DNA of 51,576 bases from an uncultured Clostridium sp. Its GTDB lineage: Bacteria; Bacillota; Clostridia; TANB77; CAG-508. Under the pieces are notes generated by a model. It worked only from the letters and a program-made list of their open reading frames with translations, had not been told where the DNA came from and searched no databases. Positions within the stretch are counted from its first letter, which is position 1, and the number at the start of each line of letters is the position of its first letter. This document shows, piece by piece, positions 8,524-17,169 of the stretch. The stretch spans positions 1-51,576 of the forward strand of contig CABUKD010000008.1 of NCBI GenBank assembly GCA_902492105.1, given 5' to 3'. A program made the translations under genes and the position numbers.

Positions 8524-8976
8524 TTAATCTTCCACTAAATTAATGAGCATATTTTTAAAAATATTTGCTCTCACATTATCTCTTATCTCTGGTGAAATGG
8601 TTAACACATTATCACTAGTTGCTACTTTTAAAAGCTTTGCCTCTGTTTTAGATACAATACCTTCTGATAGAAAATTACTAATAAAAATGTCTACTTCTTG
8701 TGATGTAATTTTATTTCCAACACTACTAATTGCATGCATTAAATAATTGCTTTTGGTAATATTAATTTTTTTAATTTTAATATGACCTCCTCCTCCTCTT
8801 TTGCTTTCTACATAGTAGCCTTGTGATGGATTAAATCTGGTGGAGATAACATAATTAATTTGAGATGGTACACAATTAAAATGCTGTGCTAAATCATTTC
8901 TTTGAATTTCTATAAAATCATCATCTTCTGAAAACATATCTTTGATGAATTCTTCTATCATATCAGATATTCTCAT
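8524..8976 (-). CDS. ctsR: CtsR, transcriptional repressor of class III heat-shock genes
   Basis: 150 residues, full length. N-terminal winged helix (ISDMIEEFIKDMF, QRNDLAQHFNCVPSQINYVISTRF) with the characteristic wing RGGGGHIKI, then the C-terminal dimerisation/McsB-interaction domain. It is the first gene of the ctsR-mcsA-mcsB-clpC operon. It should be autoregulated through the CtsR box at 9055-9072, between the promoter -10 element and the start codon. Confidence 0.96.
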   Translation of the reverse strand: MRISDMIEEFIKDMFSEDDDFIEIQRNDLAQHFNCVPSQINYVISTRFNPSQGYYVESKRGGGGHIKIKKINITKSNYLMHAISSVGNKITSQEVDIFISNFLSEGIVSKTEAKLLKVATSDNVLTISPEIRDNVRANIFKNMLINLVED

Positions 8977-9054
8977 TTCATCACTTCCTATCTTTATTAA
9001 TAAATCATTATTTTAAGTTATGTTCTTTTATTTGTATTTTTATTATTGTTTTGT

Positions 9055-9072
9055 CTTTGACTTTCTTTGACC
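9055..9072 (-). promoter_or_regulatory. CtsR operator
   Basis: Minus strand GGTCAAAGAAAGTCAAAG, a direct heptad repeat matching the CtsR consensus RGTCAAA-NAN-RGTCAAA exactly. It lies just downstream of the -10 box, where binding blocks transcription of the operon. Confidence 0.92.
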
Positions 9073-9081
9073 TATATAAAT

Positions 9082-9109
9082 ATTATACTCACTTTTTAGA
9101 AAATGTCAA
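9082..9109 (-). promoter_or_regulatory. Sigma-A promoter of the ctsR operon
   Basis: Minus strand TTGACA (9109-9104), 16-nt spacer, TATAAT (9087-9082), directly followed by the CtsR operator. Confidence 0.85.
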
Positions 9110-9182
9110 TATTTTTATGTGAATTTTGTGTGAATTTATAGAAATTTCATTTAACTTTTCACTTGACGGAATTCATAGAAAT

Positions 9183-9416
9183 TTACTTATTTTCTATATT
9201 TTCCATTTTCTTTGCCTTAGACTTTTGTTTTTCTAAACTAAGCCAAGCAAAATAAGAAGAAACAAATTCTCCATATTTTGTAACATCTTCATATTCTTCC
9301 ATCTGTCCTATTTCTTCTTTCATTTTTCTTGTTTGAGATTTAGTATTATTCTCTATTTCTATGTTTTTATCATATACAGAATTATGTTCACTAGCTACTT
9401 TATTTTTTTTATTCAT
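9183..9416 (-). CDS. Small hypothetical protein
   Basis: 77 residues, hydrophilic and highly charged, with no membrane segment. The C-terminal half (VTKYGEFVSSYFAWLSLEKQ) could form an amphipathic helix. AGGAG lies ~12 nt before the ATG. I recognise no family. It stands alone between the ctsR promoter and the Cof-type phosphatase. A 19-nt sequence shared with the window start (37-55) lies just 3' of it at 9150-9168. Confidence 0.5.
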   Translation of the reverse strand: MNKKNKVASEHNSVYDKNIEIENNTKSQTRKMKEEIGQMEEYEDVTKYGEFVSSYFAWLSLEKQKSKAKKMENIENK

Positions 9417-9605
9417 AAAAAATACACACTCCTACTCTTTTTTATAGTTATGTGCATTTTCGCTTAATTTATACAATTTATTCTTATAATCTTATTGCTA
9501 TCGCTCTGTTGGTCCAACATTTTAAGTTTATTTTTATTATTAAATTTCTTTATTAGTAACTATCTATTAATTGAAAAATAAAATAAATTCATTTAAAGTT
9601 TATTT

Positions 9606-10481
9606 TTAATAAAGAATATATTTTTCTATTACTTTAGCCACTCCATCTTCATTATTAGAATCTGTCACAATTTTTGCCATTTTCTGAATATATGGTGCAC
9701 TGTTTCCCATAGCTACTCCTAAACCTGCATTTTCTAGCATCGTTTTATCATTCATATTGTCTCCTATTGCTATTACTTCTTCTGGCTTAATTCCTAATTT
9801 TTCAATTAAAAAGCAAATGGCTGACCATTTATCTACATTTTGACTTGTTACTTCTGTGTAATAGTATTCCATAGAATATTCCTCTGTTCCTGCTTTTATT
9901 AACTTTCTAGACATATGTCCTACATCTAATACATCTATTCCTTTTACTTTTTTTAGTTTTTTCAGCATACTACCAAAAATAATATTGTTATTATCACAAA
10001 TTGTTATTTTAATATAGTCCTCTTTTTGACTATTTTCTACATAATGATAAATATCTTGTACAAGATGAATATTGGTTTTTTTATTATCTGGCTTATTTGC
10101 ATTTTCTTGATGATAAAAAAGAACATTATAGTTTAAACTTTTTGTAATAATGCTATCTGTTGTGTAAATACTGTAATAAAAACTATTTTCTTCACAAGTT
10201 TGAATTAATTGTAATACTTTGTTTTTCGATAAAAATTTATCATAAATTAATTCATCTTCTTTTAATTTATAAATAGTAGAACCATTCCCACAAATAATGT
10301 ACTCATCTGCTCCTGTTTCTAGGGCGAAATTACGAACAGACATAGCACCTCTACCTGATGTTAGAACAATTTTCGTTCCTTTTTCTAAAGCTTTTTGGAT
10401 GGCTATTTTATTATTTTCAGATATATTGCCATAAGAATTTAATAATGTTCCGTCTAAGTCAATTGCTACAAATTTATACAT
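9606..10481 (-). CDS. Cof-type HAD family phosphatase
   Basis: About 291 residues. Motif I, FVAIDLDGTLL, is at the N-terminus; motif II is LTSGRG. A C2B-type cap is followed by IGDNMNDKTMLENAGLGVAMGNS, the motif III/IV region of Cof-type hydrolases. Such enzymes dephosphorylate sugar phosphates, flavin precursors or other small phosphates, and the substrate cannot be deduced here. The start MYKFVAIDLDGT has AAAGGAG upstream; the frame extends 13 codons further but without a ribosome site. Confidence 0.9.
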   Translation of the reverse strand: MYKFVAIDLDGTLLNSYGNISENNKIAIQKALEKGTKIVLTSGRGAMSVRNFALETGADEYIICGNGSTIYKLKEDELIYDKFLSKNKVLQLIQTCEENSFYYSIYTTDSIITKSLNYNVLFYHQENANKPDNKKTNIHLVQDIYHYVENSQKEDYIKITICDNNNIIFGSMLKKLKKVKGIDVLDVGHMSRKLIKAGTEEYSMEYYYTEVTSQNVDKWSAICFLIEKLGIKPEEVIAIGDNMNDKTMLENAGLGVAMGNSAPYIQKMAKIVTDSNNEDGVAKVIEKYILY

Positions 10482-10562
10482 AAATTTCTCCTTTGCTAAG
10501 TATAGAGTCAAATTTTTCATTTGACTCTATTTATTTTTTTATTATTTTTTCTATTATATTCA

Positions 10563-11831
10563 TTATTCTAATTTTGTGCCACATTCACTACAAAATTTAT
10601 CATTTGGTTCATTATTAGCACCACATTTTGGACATTTTTTCTGTTCTAAAACTGGTTTAGCTTTTCCACAGTTACTGCAGAATTTTCCGTCATTTGTTGC
10701 TCCACATTCACATTTCCATTCTCCTGTTGCTAAAGGAGCTTCTTCTTGTTTCATGCCAGTATCTTTTATACCATTTGGCTGGGCTTCCTTTGTTTGTGCA
10801 ACATTTTGTTGTTCATTATTTTTGCTTAAATCCATTTGGCTACCTTGTGTATTTTGCCAAGGAGTATTTGCTACTCCTCCCATCATACCATTGGTTGCCA
10901 TATTCATCATGCCAATTCCCATAAATCCATTCATAGAACCACTTTTATTAGCTGCTGCACTTTGAATAGCTTCTGCATAAGCATCCACCAATCTTCCTTG
11001 TTGAATATGAGCATTTGAACTTAATTCATAATCATCTATTTTCTTTTCTGATTCTTCATCTAAGGTTACAGATTCTACTGCAAATCCTAAAATTGAAATT
11101 CCTCTTTTTTTCACAGGTTCGTCAAATACCATTTCATCCATCATTTTTCTAATTTCATCTGTTTGGCTTGGCATTTCTAATACTGGTACTTTATGTCTTT
11201 CTGAACCTAATTCATTTACTAAATTTTGAAACACAGCTATTACTTCTGCTCTAATTTGTTCTATTAATTTTGCTTTTGGATAAACATCTGCAGTTCCAGC
11301 CAATTCTTGCATGAACAAAGCAGGATTTGTAATTTTAAAAGTATATTTTCCAAAACATTTAATTTCTACTCTCATTGGTGAAAGAGTATTAGTCATTTGG
11401 TTTGGAATTGGATGTGACCAGTCTTGAAATGGAATTGGTGTTGGTGTGCCAAATTTATTATCAATAATTTCTTTTATATTAAAGAAAAATACAGCTTGTT
11501 GTTTTGCACTAGCTCCATTGTATGTAAATCTTTCCCACATTTCCTTAAATGTTTTTCCAAAATCTCCTGCAAAGAATGATGGTGATGAAGAAGAATCAAA
11601 TGTATAAAGTCCTTCTTCTGCAGTTGCGTCAATTACTCTACCATTATCGAAAATAATGGCACATTGACCTGGTGCTACAATAATGGTACTTTTATTAGTA
11701 ATTACTCCATTTTCTGTTGTTACTTTTTTCATTAAAGTATCATTATTTAAATCATCACAACGGATAACCTCCTTCCATTGATCTGCAAATGTACTTTTAA
11801 TTGCTCCTCCTGCAGCTTTTATTAATCCCAT
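10563..11831 (-). CDS. SPFH-domain protein with C-terminal zinc ribbons (YdjI-like)
   Basis: About 422 residues. An SPFH/virion-core-type region (residues ~1-300) includes QWKEVIRCDD, TIIVAPGQCAIIFDNGRV and a coiled C-terminal part. A Gly/Met/Asn-rich linker follows, then two zinc ribbons (CECGATNDGKFCSNCG and CPKCGANNEPNDKFCSECG). Proteins of this type are often annotated 'virion core protein' or YdjI and are thought to scaffold at membranes. The start MGLIKAAGGAIKSTF has GAGGAAATT upstream. The upstream co-oriented gene also ends in a zinc ribbon, so the two may work together at the membrane. Confidence 0.85.
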   Translation of the reverse strand: MGLIKAAGGAIKSTFADQWKEVIRCDDLNNDTLMKKVTTENGVITNKSTIIVAPGQCAIIFDNGRVIDATAEEGLYTFDSSSSPSFFAGDFGKTFKEMWERFTYNGASAKQQAVFFFNIKEIIDNKFGTPTPIPFQDWSHPIPNQMTNTLSPMRVEIKCFGKYTFKITNPALFMQELAGTADVYPKAKLIEQIRAEVIAVFQNLVNELGSERHKVPVLEMPSQTDEIRKMMDEMVFDEPVKKRGISILGFAVESVTLDEESEKKIDDYELSSNAHIQQGRLVDAYAEAIQSAAANKSGSMNGFMGIGMMNMATNGMMGGVANTPWQNTQGSQMDLSKNNEQQNVAQTKEAQPNGIKDTGMKQEEAPLATGEWKCECGATNDGKFCSNCGKAKPVLEQKKCPKCGANNEPNDKFCSECGTKLE

Positions 11832-11971
11832 AATTTCCTCTCTTTCTATAAATGAAATAATCCTTGACATCTCATTTACTTTTTATTTTATTATTTAATT
11901 TTTTCTATTTTCATATTTTCGTTTTGCATTTTCTATTTTAAATTTTATTATTTATTACATTTTTTGCCATC

Positions 11972-12916
11972 CTATAGTCTTACATTTTCTCTTTCTAAAT
12001 TAGAAAGTACCCAATTGTATTCTCCTGTTGTAATAACACTACCACAATATTCACATTTTCCAGATGAAGTAATTTTAGTAGGTGCACCACAATTTGGACA
12101 ATTGGTTGTATTTACCTCTGTTGTACCAGCTTGTGTTTTTACTCCTTGTTTTCTAATAAATGTTAGCAAATACGTATTTACTTTGTCTAGCCCTTTTTCG
12201 CCTTTTAGCACTTGTTTAGTAGTAGCATCTATAATGTAGTCTTCCATTCTAGAATTTAGTCTAACAACTAAAATTTCTTTGTCTCCTTCTACTCTATAAT
12301 TGTACAAATTAGCATAATTTACACAAATTCTATCCATTACATTAATCTGGTTATTATCTATATATCCCTGTAACTGATTTTTATGTTGCTCAAATAAACT
12401 TTCTGTTTCAAAGGTTCTTATTGTTTCCCAATCTCTATTAGTCCATGCTTGCTGTAATTTTATAAATAAATTTTTGCTCCATGCAACAAATTCTTCCTTA
12501 TTAAAGTTTGGATCTGTTTGTTGTATTTTGTTTTCTATTTGCCTTTCTCTTGCTTCTCGTTGCTGTTTATCTTGCATTCTGTAACTTTCTATTTTTCTAT
12601 TATGGATATAATTATATGGATGATTATTTTTACGATTTTTTGAAACAATAATATAAACCACGATTGCTATTATAAATATCACAAGTCCTGGACCGGAAAA
12701 GATAAAGAACCCTCCCGAACCAGAGGAACTAGAAGATGAATAATCATCATCCCATGAACTACTACTCCAAGAACTTCCACTATCCCATGAACTTCCGCTG
12801 TCCCAAGAACTTCCTCCGCTATAGTCTTCAAAACTTCCTACATCTGCAAAAACCTGTGTAGAAAATAAACAAAAGCATAAAATAACAAGAATTAAAAATT
12901 TTTTTAATTTTTTCAT
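11972..12916 (-). CDS. Tim44-like domain membrane protein with zinc ribbon
   Basis: 314 residues. It has a signal peptide (FLILVILCFCLFSTQVFA), a low-complexity segment with repeated SSWDSG units, a TM helix (GLVIFIIAIVVYIIV, ~residues 75-95), a basic linker, a Tim44-like/TPM-associated domain (~130-260) and a zinc ribbon (CPNCGAPTKITSSGKCEYCG). The predicted topology is a short external Ser/Trp-rich region with a cytoplasmic Tim44-like domain. Precise function is unknown. It is next to the SPFH zinc-ribbon gene. Confidence 0.8.
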   Translation of the reverse strand: MKKLKKFLILVILCFCLFSTQVFADVGSFEDYSGGSSWDSGSSWDSGSSWSSSSWDDDYSSSSSSGSGGFFIFSGPGLVIFIIAIVVYIIVSKNRKNNHPYNYIHNRKIESYRMQDKQQREARERQIENKIQQTDPNFNKEEFVAWSKNLFIKLQQAWTNRDWETIRTFETESLFEQHKNQLQGYIDNNQINVMDRICVNYANLYNYRVEGDKEILVVRLNSRMEDYIIDATTKQVLKGEKGLDKVNTYLLTFIRKQGVKTQAGTTEVNTTNCPNCGAPTKITSSGKCEYCGSVITTGEYNWVLSNLERENVRL

Positions 12917-13303
12917 AAGTATCCCCTTTTACCAATATTTTAAGAATAAATAATGTATGTTTCTTATAATTCTGTACTTGATTTTTATAAATCATTTTCA
13001 TAATACTATAAAATTGTAAATTTACATTTCTATTTGCTTTATTTCTTTTACAAAAATATTATATTATTTTTTGTAGAAAAATGTCAATGGATTTTTTTAC
13101 AAAAGCAAACAATAAAGGAAAGAAGTTACTTTTTAATTGACCATAATAAAAAAAATAGAATTCACAATAATTTTTTATATAATAAATGCTAATATTTGCC
13201 AGTTTAAAAAAAGAATAACTGCACATCATATATACTGAAAAAGCAATTAAGTTTTTTCTAAAAAAATTTTTTTGAATAAGTCACATTCTAGGAGGTGAAA
13301 ATT
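12917..13303. other. Intergenic region between Tim44-like gene and SASP gene
   Basis: Divergent, very AT-rich spacer of ~390 bp. It must hold the promoters of both neighbours. I see AT-rich -10-like strings but no convincing -35/-10 pair, and no confident sigma-G or sigma-F site before the SASP gene. No ORF or RNA gene is apparent. Confidence 0.5.
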
Positions 13304-13504
13304 ATGGCAAACTCAAACAGCAACAAATCTGTAGTTCCAGAAGCTAAAGAAGCTCTTAACAAATTCAAATATGAAGTAGCTAGCGAAGTTGGTGTTAACT
13401 TAAAACAAGGATATAATGGAGATTTATCTTCAAGAGACGCTGGTAAAATCGGTGGTCAAATGGTTAAAAAATTAATCCAACAAGCTGAAAGCCAAATGAG
13501 ATAG
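13304..13504 (+). CDS. Alpha/beta-type small acid-soluble spore protein
   Basis: 66 residues. MANSNSNKSVVPEAKEALNK, then the germination-protease cleavage region KYEVASEVG, then YNGDLSSRDAGKIGGQMVKKL, which is the DNA-binding signature of alpha/beta SASPs. These proteins coat DNA in the dormant spore and protect it from UV and heat. The start has GGAGGTG 7 nt upstream; the frame runs three codons further without a better site. It is direct evidence for an endospore-forming lineage. Confidence 0.95.
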   Translation: MANSNSNKSVVPEAKEALNKFKYEVASEVGVNLKQGYNGDLSSRDAGKIGGQMVKKLIQQAESQMR

Positions 13505-13560
13505 TTATTTTAGAATAAATAATTATGATTACGTAAGGTTGATAATTCATTCATACGTAA

Positions 13561-13608
13561 AAAGAAACCTATTTAGATATTTACATATTTAAGTAGGTTT
13601 CTTTTTTT
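13561..13608. terminator. Intrinsic terminator after the SASP gene
   Basis: AAAGAAACCTA pairs with TAGGTTTCTTT, followed by TTTTTT on the plus strand. The A-rich left side means it could also serve the converging hpf transcript. Confidence 0.75.
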
Positions 13609-13687
13609 AGTTTCTAAACAATAGCTTTTATAATAACTTATGTACTATTTTGCTACTATAATTTTATTTTTTAAACTTTAGCTATTT

Positions 13688-14221
13688 TTAAGCTTCTGGT
13701 TCTACTAAACCATAGTTTTTGTTATCTTTTAAACGATAAATAACACTTACTTTACCTGTTTCTACATTAATAAATGTTAAAAATTTATCTTGTGGTTTTT
13801 CTTCTAATTTTAATTTCGCATCTTCTGGTGATAGAGGTTTAATATCATAATAAATTGTTTTAATAATTTCGCCTTCTACTTCATGTTCTGGCATTTCTCT
13901 AACCATTTCTTTATTACGAATAGATTCTGTCATGTTTTGTTGATCTTTTTTAGTTTTCATTTTACGAACTTGACCTTCTAAAATGTCAATGTCTTTGTCT
14001 ATAGATGCATATAAGTCTTTGTGTGCAGTAACTGCTCTAAATCTATCTGTTGGCGTTTTTACTTCCATTTCTGCTACTTGCATTCCACCTTCTGTTTTGA
14101 TGGTTGCTGTTACGTCAAATTCTTCTCCAAAATACTTTATTAGTCTTTCTGATTTTTTACCAATATAATCTTTAATTGCCTCTGTTGCTTTAAGCTCTTT
14201 TCCTACTATTTTGATGTTCAT
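13688..14221 (-). CDS. hpf: Ribosome hibernation promoting factor, long form
   Basis: 177 residues. An N-terminal S30AE/YfiA domain (MNIKIVGKELKATEAIKDYIGKK) and a C-terminal dimerisation domain (KPLSPEDAKLKLE..., FLTFINVETGKVSVIYR). Long HPF pairs 70S ribosomes into inactive 100S dimers in stationary phase. The start MNIKIVG follows GGAGAGATTGAT; an upstream in-frame ATG lacks a ribosome site. Transcribed divergently from rpsT. Confidence 0.95.
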   Translation of the reverse strand: MNIKIVGKELKATEAIKDYIGKKSERLIKYFGEEFDVTATIKTEGGMQVAEMEVKTPTDRFRAVTAHKDLYASIDKDIDILEGQVRKMKTKKDQQNMTESIRNKEMVREMPEHEVEGEIIKTIYYDIKPLSPEDAKLKLEEKPQDKFLTFINVETGKVSVIYRLKDNKNYGLVEPEA

Positions 14222-14269
14222 ATCAATCTCTCCTTCCAATTTTTTCTTTATTTTCATTGGTATAATTTT

Positions 14270-14298
14270 ATTATATATGTTTTATCTGTATTTTTCAA
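14270..14298 (-). promoter_or_regulatory. Sigma-A promoter of hpf
   Basis: Minus strand TTGAAA (14298-14293), 17-nt spacer, TATAAT (14275-14270), ~49 bp before the hpf start codon. Confidence 0.7.
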
Positions 14299-14316
14299 GT
14301 GATTTTCAAAAATCTC

Positions 14317-14345
14317 TTGTCAAAATTCACTTTGCATGGTATAAT
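14317..14345 (+). promoter_or_regulatory. Sigma-A promoter of rpsT
   Basis: TTGTCA (14317-14322), 17-nt spacer, TATAAT (14340-14345), ~47 bp before the rpsT start codon. Confidence 0.75.
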
Positions 14346-14391
14346 AGACAATGTTAATTTATGAACTTACTTTAAAGGGAGGTGCAATAAG

Positions 14392-14655
14392 ATGCCAAAT
14401 ATTAAATCAGCTATAAAACGTGTTAGTGTTATTGAAAAGAAAACTCTTAGAAATAATATGATTAAATCTGGATATAAATCAGCTGTTAAAAAGTTTGAAC
14501 AAGCTGTAGAAGCTGGAAATAAAGAAGAAGCTACAAAATTATTTTCTGCTGCTACTAAAAAAGTAGATCAAGCATGTACAAAAGGTGTTATTGTTAAAAA
14601 CACAGCAGCTAGAAAAAAATCTAACATGGCTAAAAAGTTAAATGCAATGAAATAA
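14392..14655 (+). CDS. rpsT: 30S ribosomal protein bS20
   Basis: 87 residues, normal for bS20. MPNIKSAIKRVSVIEKKTLRN and the basic, alanine-rich helices (VDQACTKGVIVKNTAARKKS) are diagnostic. It binds the 5' domain of 16S rRNA early in 30S assembly. GGGAGGTG precedes the ATG. It has its own promoter, and a terminator hairpin follows at once. Confidence 0.97.
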   Translation: MPNIKSAIKRVSVIEKKTLRNNMIKSGYKSAVKKFEQAVEAGNKEEATKLFSAATKKVDQACTKGVIVKNTAARKKSNMAKKLNAMK

Positions 14656-14660
14656 AACAT

Positions 14661-14690
14661 ACTAAAAAAATTGTGCACAGTTTTTTTAGT
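14661..14690 (+). terminator. Hairpin after rpsT
   Basis: ACTAAAAAAA and TTTTTTTAGT flank the self-complementary TGTGCACA. This gives a near-perfect stem whose 3' arm is the U run itself. Confidence 0.6.
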
Positions 14691-14704
14691 TCTAGGTTTA
14701 CTAG

Positions 14705-14850
14705 AAATAGACTAAGAACTATCTTTTGAAATTTTTAAGGCCTTGCGTGGGCGACCATTGTGACAGCTGTTCGAGGCATTTATGCCTCGTTACAGATGTC
14801 CAAAAGGGGAAAGGTTTTAAAAATTGAAAAAGATAGTTCTTAGTCTATTT
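14705..14850 (+). repeat. Structured dispersed element, copy B
   Basis: 146 bp closed by a perfect 23-bp inverted repeat (outer part AAATAGACTAAGAACTATC). Inside, AATTTTTAAGGCCTT pairs with AAGGTTTTAAAAATT using two G-U pairs. Then GACAGCTGT pairs with ACAGATGTC (one mismatch) around CGAGGCA-TTTA-TGCCTCG. It lies in the same sense directly after the rpsT terminator. The core is essentially identical to copy C, but the outer stem sequence differs. Confidence 0.9.
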
Positions 14851-15057
14851 TAGTGTTTTCCCAAAAAGTTTATCTTTTACCTACTTTTTGATTTAGCAAT
14901 AATTTCCTTTGTTTTTTATTTTCTTTTATGTTAATATAGTTATAAGATGTATTTAGTTTTATGTAACTTTATGCTTTATTGCCTTATATATTTTATAGGT
15001 ATCTGCATAAAATAATCTGTTATTAGCATAAGATAAAATAGAAATGTGAGGTAGTTA

Positions 15058-15315
15058 ATGATGAATCAATTTATAATGGAAATAAAAAAAATGGATCACT
15101 CTATTACTGAATTAATGAAATCCGGAATTAAATTTTCTTTTGGTATTAGTATAGTATCCATTTTAATTTTATTGACTTATGATTTTTTATATAGTATTCC
15201 TACTATTTATTATGTGGGTATTTCTTTATTTAGAACAAGCCTATTTTTTATGGTGGGATTTATTATATGTGCTTTTGCATTTCAAAAAATTATGAAAGAA
15301 GCTGGTACAAAATAG
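15058..15315 (+). CDS. Small membrane protein, two TM helices
   Basis: 85 residues starting MMNQFIMEIKKMDHSITELM, with two hydrophobic helices at ~26-46 and ~54-76 and a short basic tail. GTGAGG precedes the ATGATG start. I recognise no family with certainty. The gene is bracketed by two direct copies (B and C) of the structured element, so it may have moved or been duplicated with them. Confidence 0.7.
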   Translation: MMNQFIMEIKKMDHSITELMKSGIKFSFGISIVSILILLTYDFLYSIPTIYYVGISLFRTSLFFMVGFIICAFAFQKIMKEAGTK

Positions 15316-15342
15316 TATTTTTACTAGTTTTAATTTATTTAA

Positions 15343-15486
15343 AGCAGTATTAGAATTGTCTTTTGAAATTTTTAAGGCCTTGCGTGGGCGACCATTGTGA
15401 CAGCTGTTCGAGGCATTTATGCCTCGTTACAGATGTCCAAAAGGGGAAAGGTTTTAAAAATTGAAAAAGACAATTCTAATACTGCT
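15343..15486 (+). repeat. Structured dispersed element, copy C
   Basis: 144 bp with a perfect 22-bp inverted repeat (outer part AGCAGTATTAGAATTGTC). The core matches copy B almost base for base. Same sense as the small membrane-protein gene it follows; it converges on gatB. Confidence 0.9.
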
Positions 15487-15529
15487 ATTACAATTCTATA
15501 CTGTTATTACAATTCTATACTCTTATTAT
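15470..15529. repeat. Short tandem repeat at the edge of element copy C
   Basis: About three degenerate tandem units of ~19-20 bp (ACAATTCTATACTGTTATT and close variants). The first overlaps the right inverted repeat of copy C. Confidence 0.7.
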
Positions 15530-15545
15530 TTTTAATTTGCTATGA

Positions 15546-16985
15546 CTATTTTTTTAATTCTTCTAAAAACATTTTATTAAGCATTTGTGGATTTGCTTTT
15601 CCTTTTGTTTCTTTCATTGCTTGACCTACTAAAAATCCAAGTGCTCTATCTTTTCCAGCTTTATAATCACTAATTGATTGAGGATTATTCTCTAATATTT
15701 TCATTACTACTTCTTTAATAGCACCTTCATCAGAGATTTGAATCCATCCTTTTTCTTTTACAATTTCTTCTGGGTCTTTTGGATTTTCAAATAATTCCTC
15801 TAATACTTTTTTACCAATCGCACTACTAATAGTTCCTTTTTCTATTAGCATAATCATTTTAGCCAAATGTTCTGCTGTAAATGGAATTTGGTCTGGCTCT
15901 AATTCTTGCTCATTTAAAATTCTAGAAATATCTGATAATAGCCAGTTTGCAACTGCTTTTGGATTTTTACAAATCGCTAAAGTATGTTCAAACAAATCAG
16001 ATAAATATTTAGAAGATGTTAACATTCTACTATCTTTTTCTGAAAGTCCATATTCAGTTAAATATCTTTGTCTTCTACTTTCAGGAAGCTCTGGTAAATT
16101 TTTGCGAATATTTTCTACATATTCATCAGACAAACGAATAGCAACTAAATCTGGTTCCGGAAAATAACGGTAATCTTGTGCATCTTCTTTATCTCTCATA
16201 GAAAAAGTTTTTCCAGATACATCATCCCATCTTAAAGTTTCTTGTTCAATGGTACCACCATTTTCTACTACTTCTATTTGTCTTTCTACTTCATATTCAA
16301 TTGCCCTTACAATAGACCTAAAAGAGTTCATATTTTTCATTTCTGTACGAGTTCCGAATTTGTTAGAACCCTTTTTCATAACAGAAACATTTACATCTGC
16401 TCTTAAAGACCCCTCTTGCATTTTACAGTCAGATACTTCTATATACTCTAAAATAGATTTTATTTTTCTTAAATAACTTTCCGCTTCTTGAGCTGATCTC
16501 ATATCTGGCTCAGATACAATTTCTATTAAAGGAACTCCTGCCCTATTTAAATCTACTAAACTTCCTCCGCCAAACTCATTATGATTTAATTTTCCAGCAT
16601 CTTCTTCTATATGTATTCTAGTAATTCCAATTTTCTTTTTTTCGCCATCTTCCTCTATTTCTACATAACCATGTTCACAAAGTGGTTTATCAAATTGAGA
16701 AATCTGATAAGACTTTGGAAGATCTGGATAAAAGTAATTTTTTCTATCATTTTTACTTTCTTTTGCTATGGTACAATTGGTAGCAAGCCCTGCTTTTACA
16801 GCATATTCTACTACTTTTTCATTAAGCACAGGAAGAGCTCCTGGCATTGCCATACAAACAGGGCATACATGTGTATTAGGCTCAGCTCCAAATTCTGTAG
16901 GGCAATTACAAAATATTTTTGTTTTCGTAGAAAGTTCTGCATGGACTTCTAGTCCTACAACTACCTCATAATCTTCTCTTGACAT
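15546..16985 (-). CDS. gatB: Asp-tRNA(Asn)/Glu-tRNA(Gln) amidotransferase subunit B
   Basis: 479 residues, full length. YEVVVGLEVHAELSTKTKIFC..., the PVCMAMPGALPVLN zinc/active-site region, the kinase-like core with RAGVPLIEIVSEPD, and the C-terminal YqeY-like tail. GatB binds tRNA and phosphorylates the mischarged glutamate or aspartate before amidation. AGGAGG is 7 nt before the ATG. It is the third gene of gatC-gatA-gatB, but is separated from gatA by a ~160-bp inverted-repeat element. Confidence 0.98.
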   Translation of the reverse strand: MSREDYEVVVGLEVHAELSTKTKIFCNCPTEFGAEPNTHVCPVCMAMPGALPVLNEKVVEYAVKAGLATNCTIAKESKNDRKNYFYPDLPKSYQISQFDKPLCEHGYVEIEEDGEKKKIGITRIHIEEDAGKLNHNEFGGGSLVDLNRAGVPLIEIVSEPDMRSAQEAESYLRKIKSILEYIEVSDCKMQEGSLRADVNVSVMKKGSNKFGTRTEMKNMNSFRSIVRAIEYEVERQIEVVENGGTIEQETLRWDDVSGKTFSMRDKEDAQDYRYFPEPDLVAIRLSDEYVENIRKNLPELPESRRQRYLTEYGLSEKDSRMLTSSKYLSDLFEHTLAICKNPKAVANWLLSDISRILNEQELEPDQIPFTAEHLAKMIMLIEKGTISSAIGKKVLEELFENPKDPEEIVKEKGWIQISDEGAIKEVVMKILENNPQSISDYKAGKDRALGFLVGQAMKETKGKANPQMLNKMFLEELKK

Positions 16986-17008
16986 TATTTCTTCCTCCTT
17001 ATTTCAGC

Positions 17009-17169
17009 CATTGGGGACGGTCCTTTTTGGTCGATTTTCAACCACTTGGGACACTCCTTGCTAACTTTTATGCTAACCTTTCTCTTTTTTGGCTAGAAAT
17101 TATCTTTTGGACTTTATAAGGACTGTCCCTTTTGGCTGATTTTCAGCCAAAAAGGAACGTCCCTAGTGG
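17009..17169. repeat. MITE/REP-like element with long inverted arms between gatA and gatB
   Basis: The left arm (17009-17059, CATTGGGGACGG...GGGACACTCCTT) and right arm (17118-17169, AAGGACTGTCCC...AACGTCCC) are imperfect inverted copies. Both contain an inner TTGGCTGA/TCAGCCAA-type palindrome (degenerate in the left arm). The spacer of ~60 bp is not conserved elsewhere in the window. The right arm overlaps the gatA 3' end and supplies its TAG; the left arm ends ~15 bp before the gatB Shine-Dalgarno. Confidence 0.8.
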
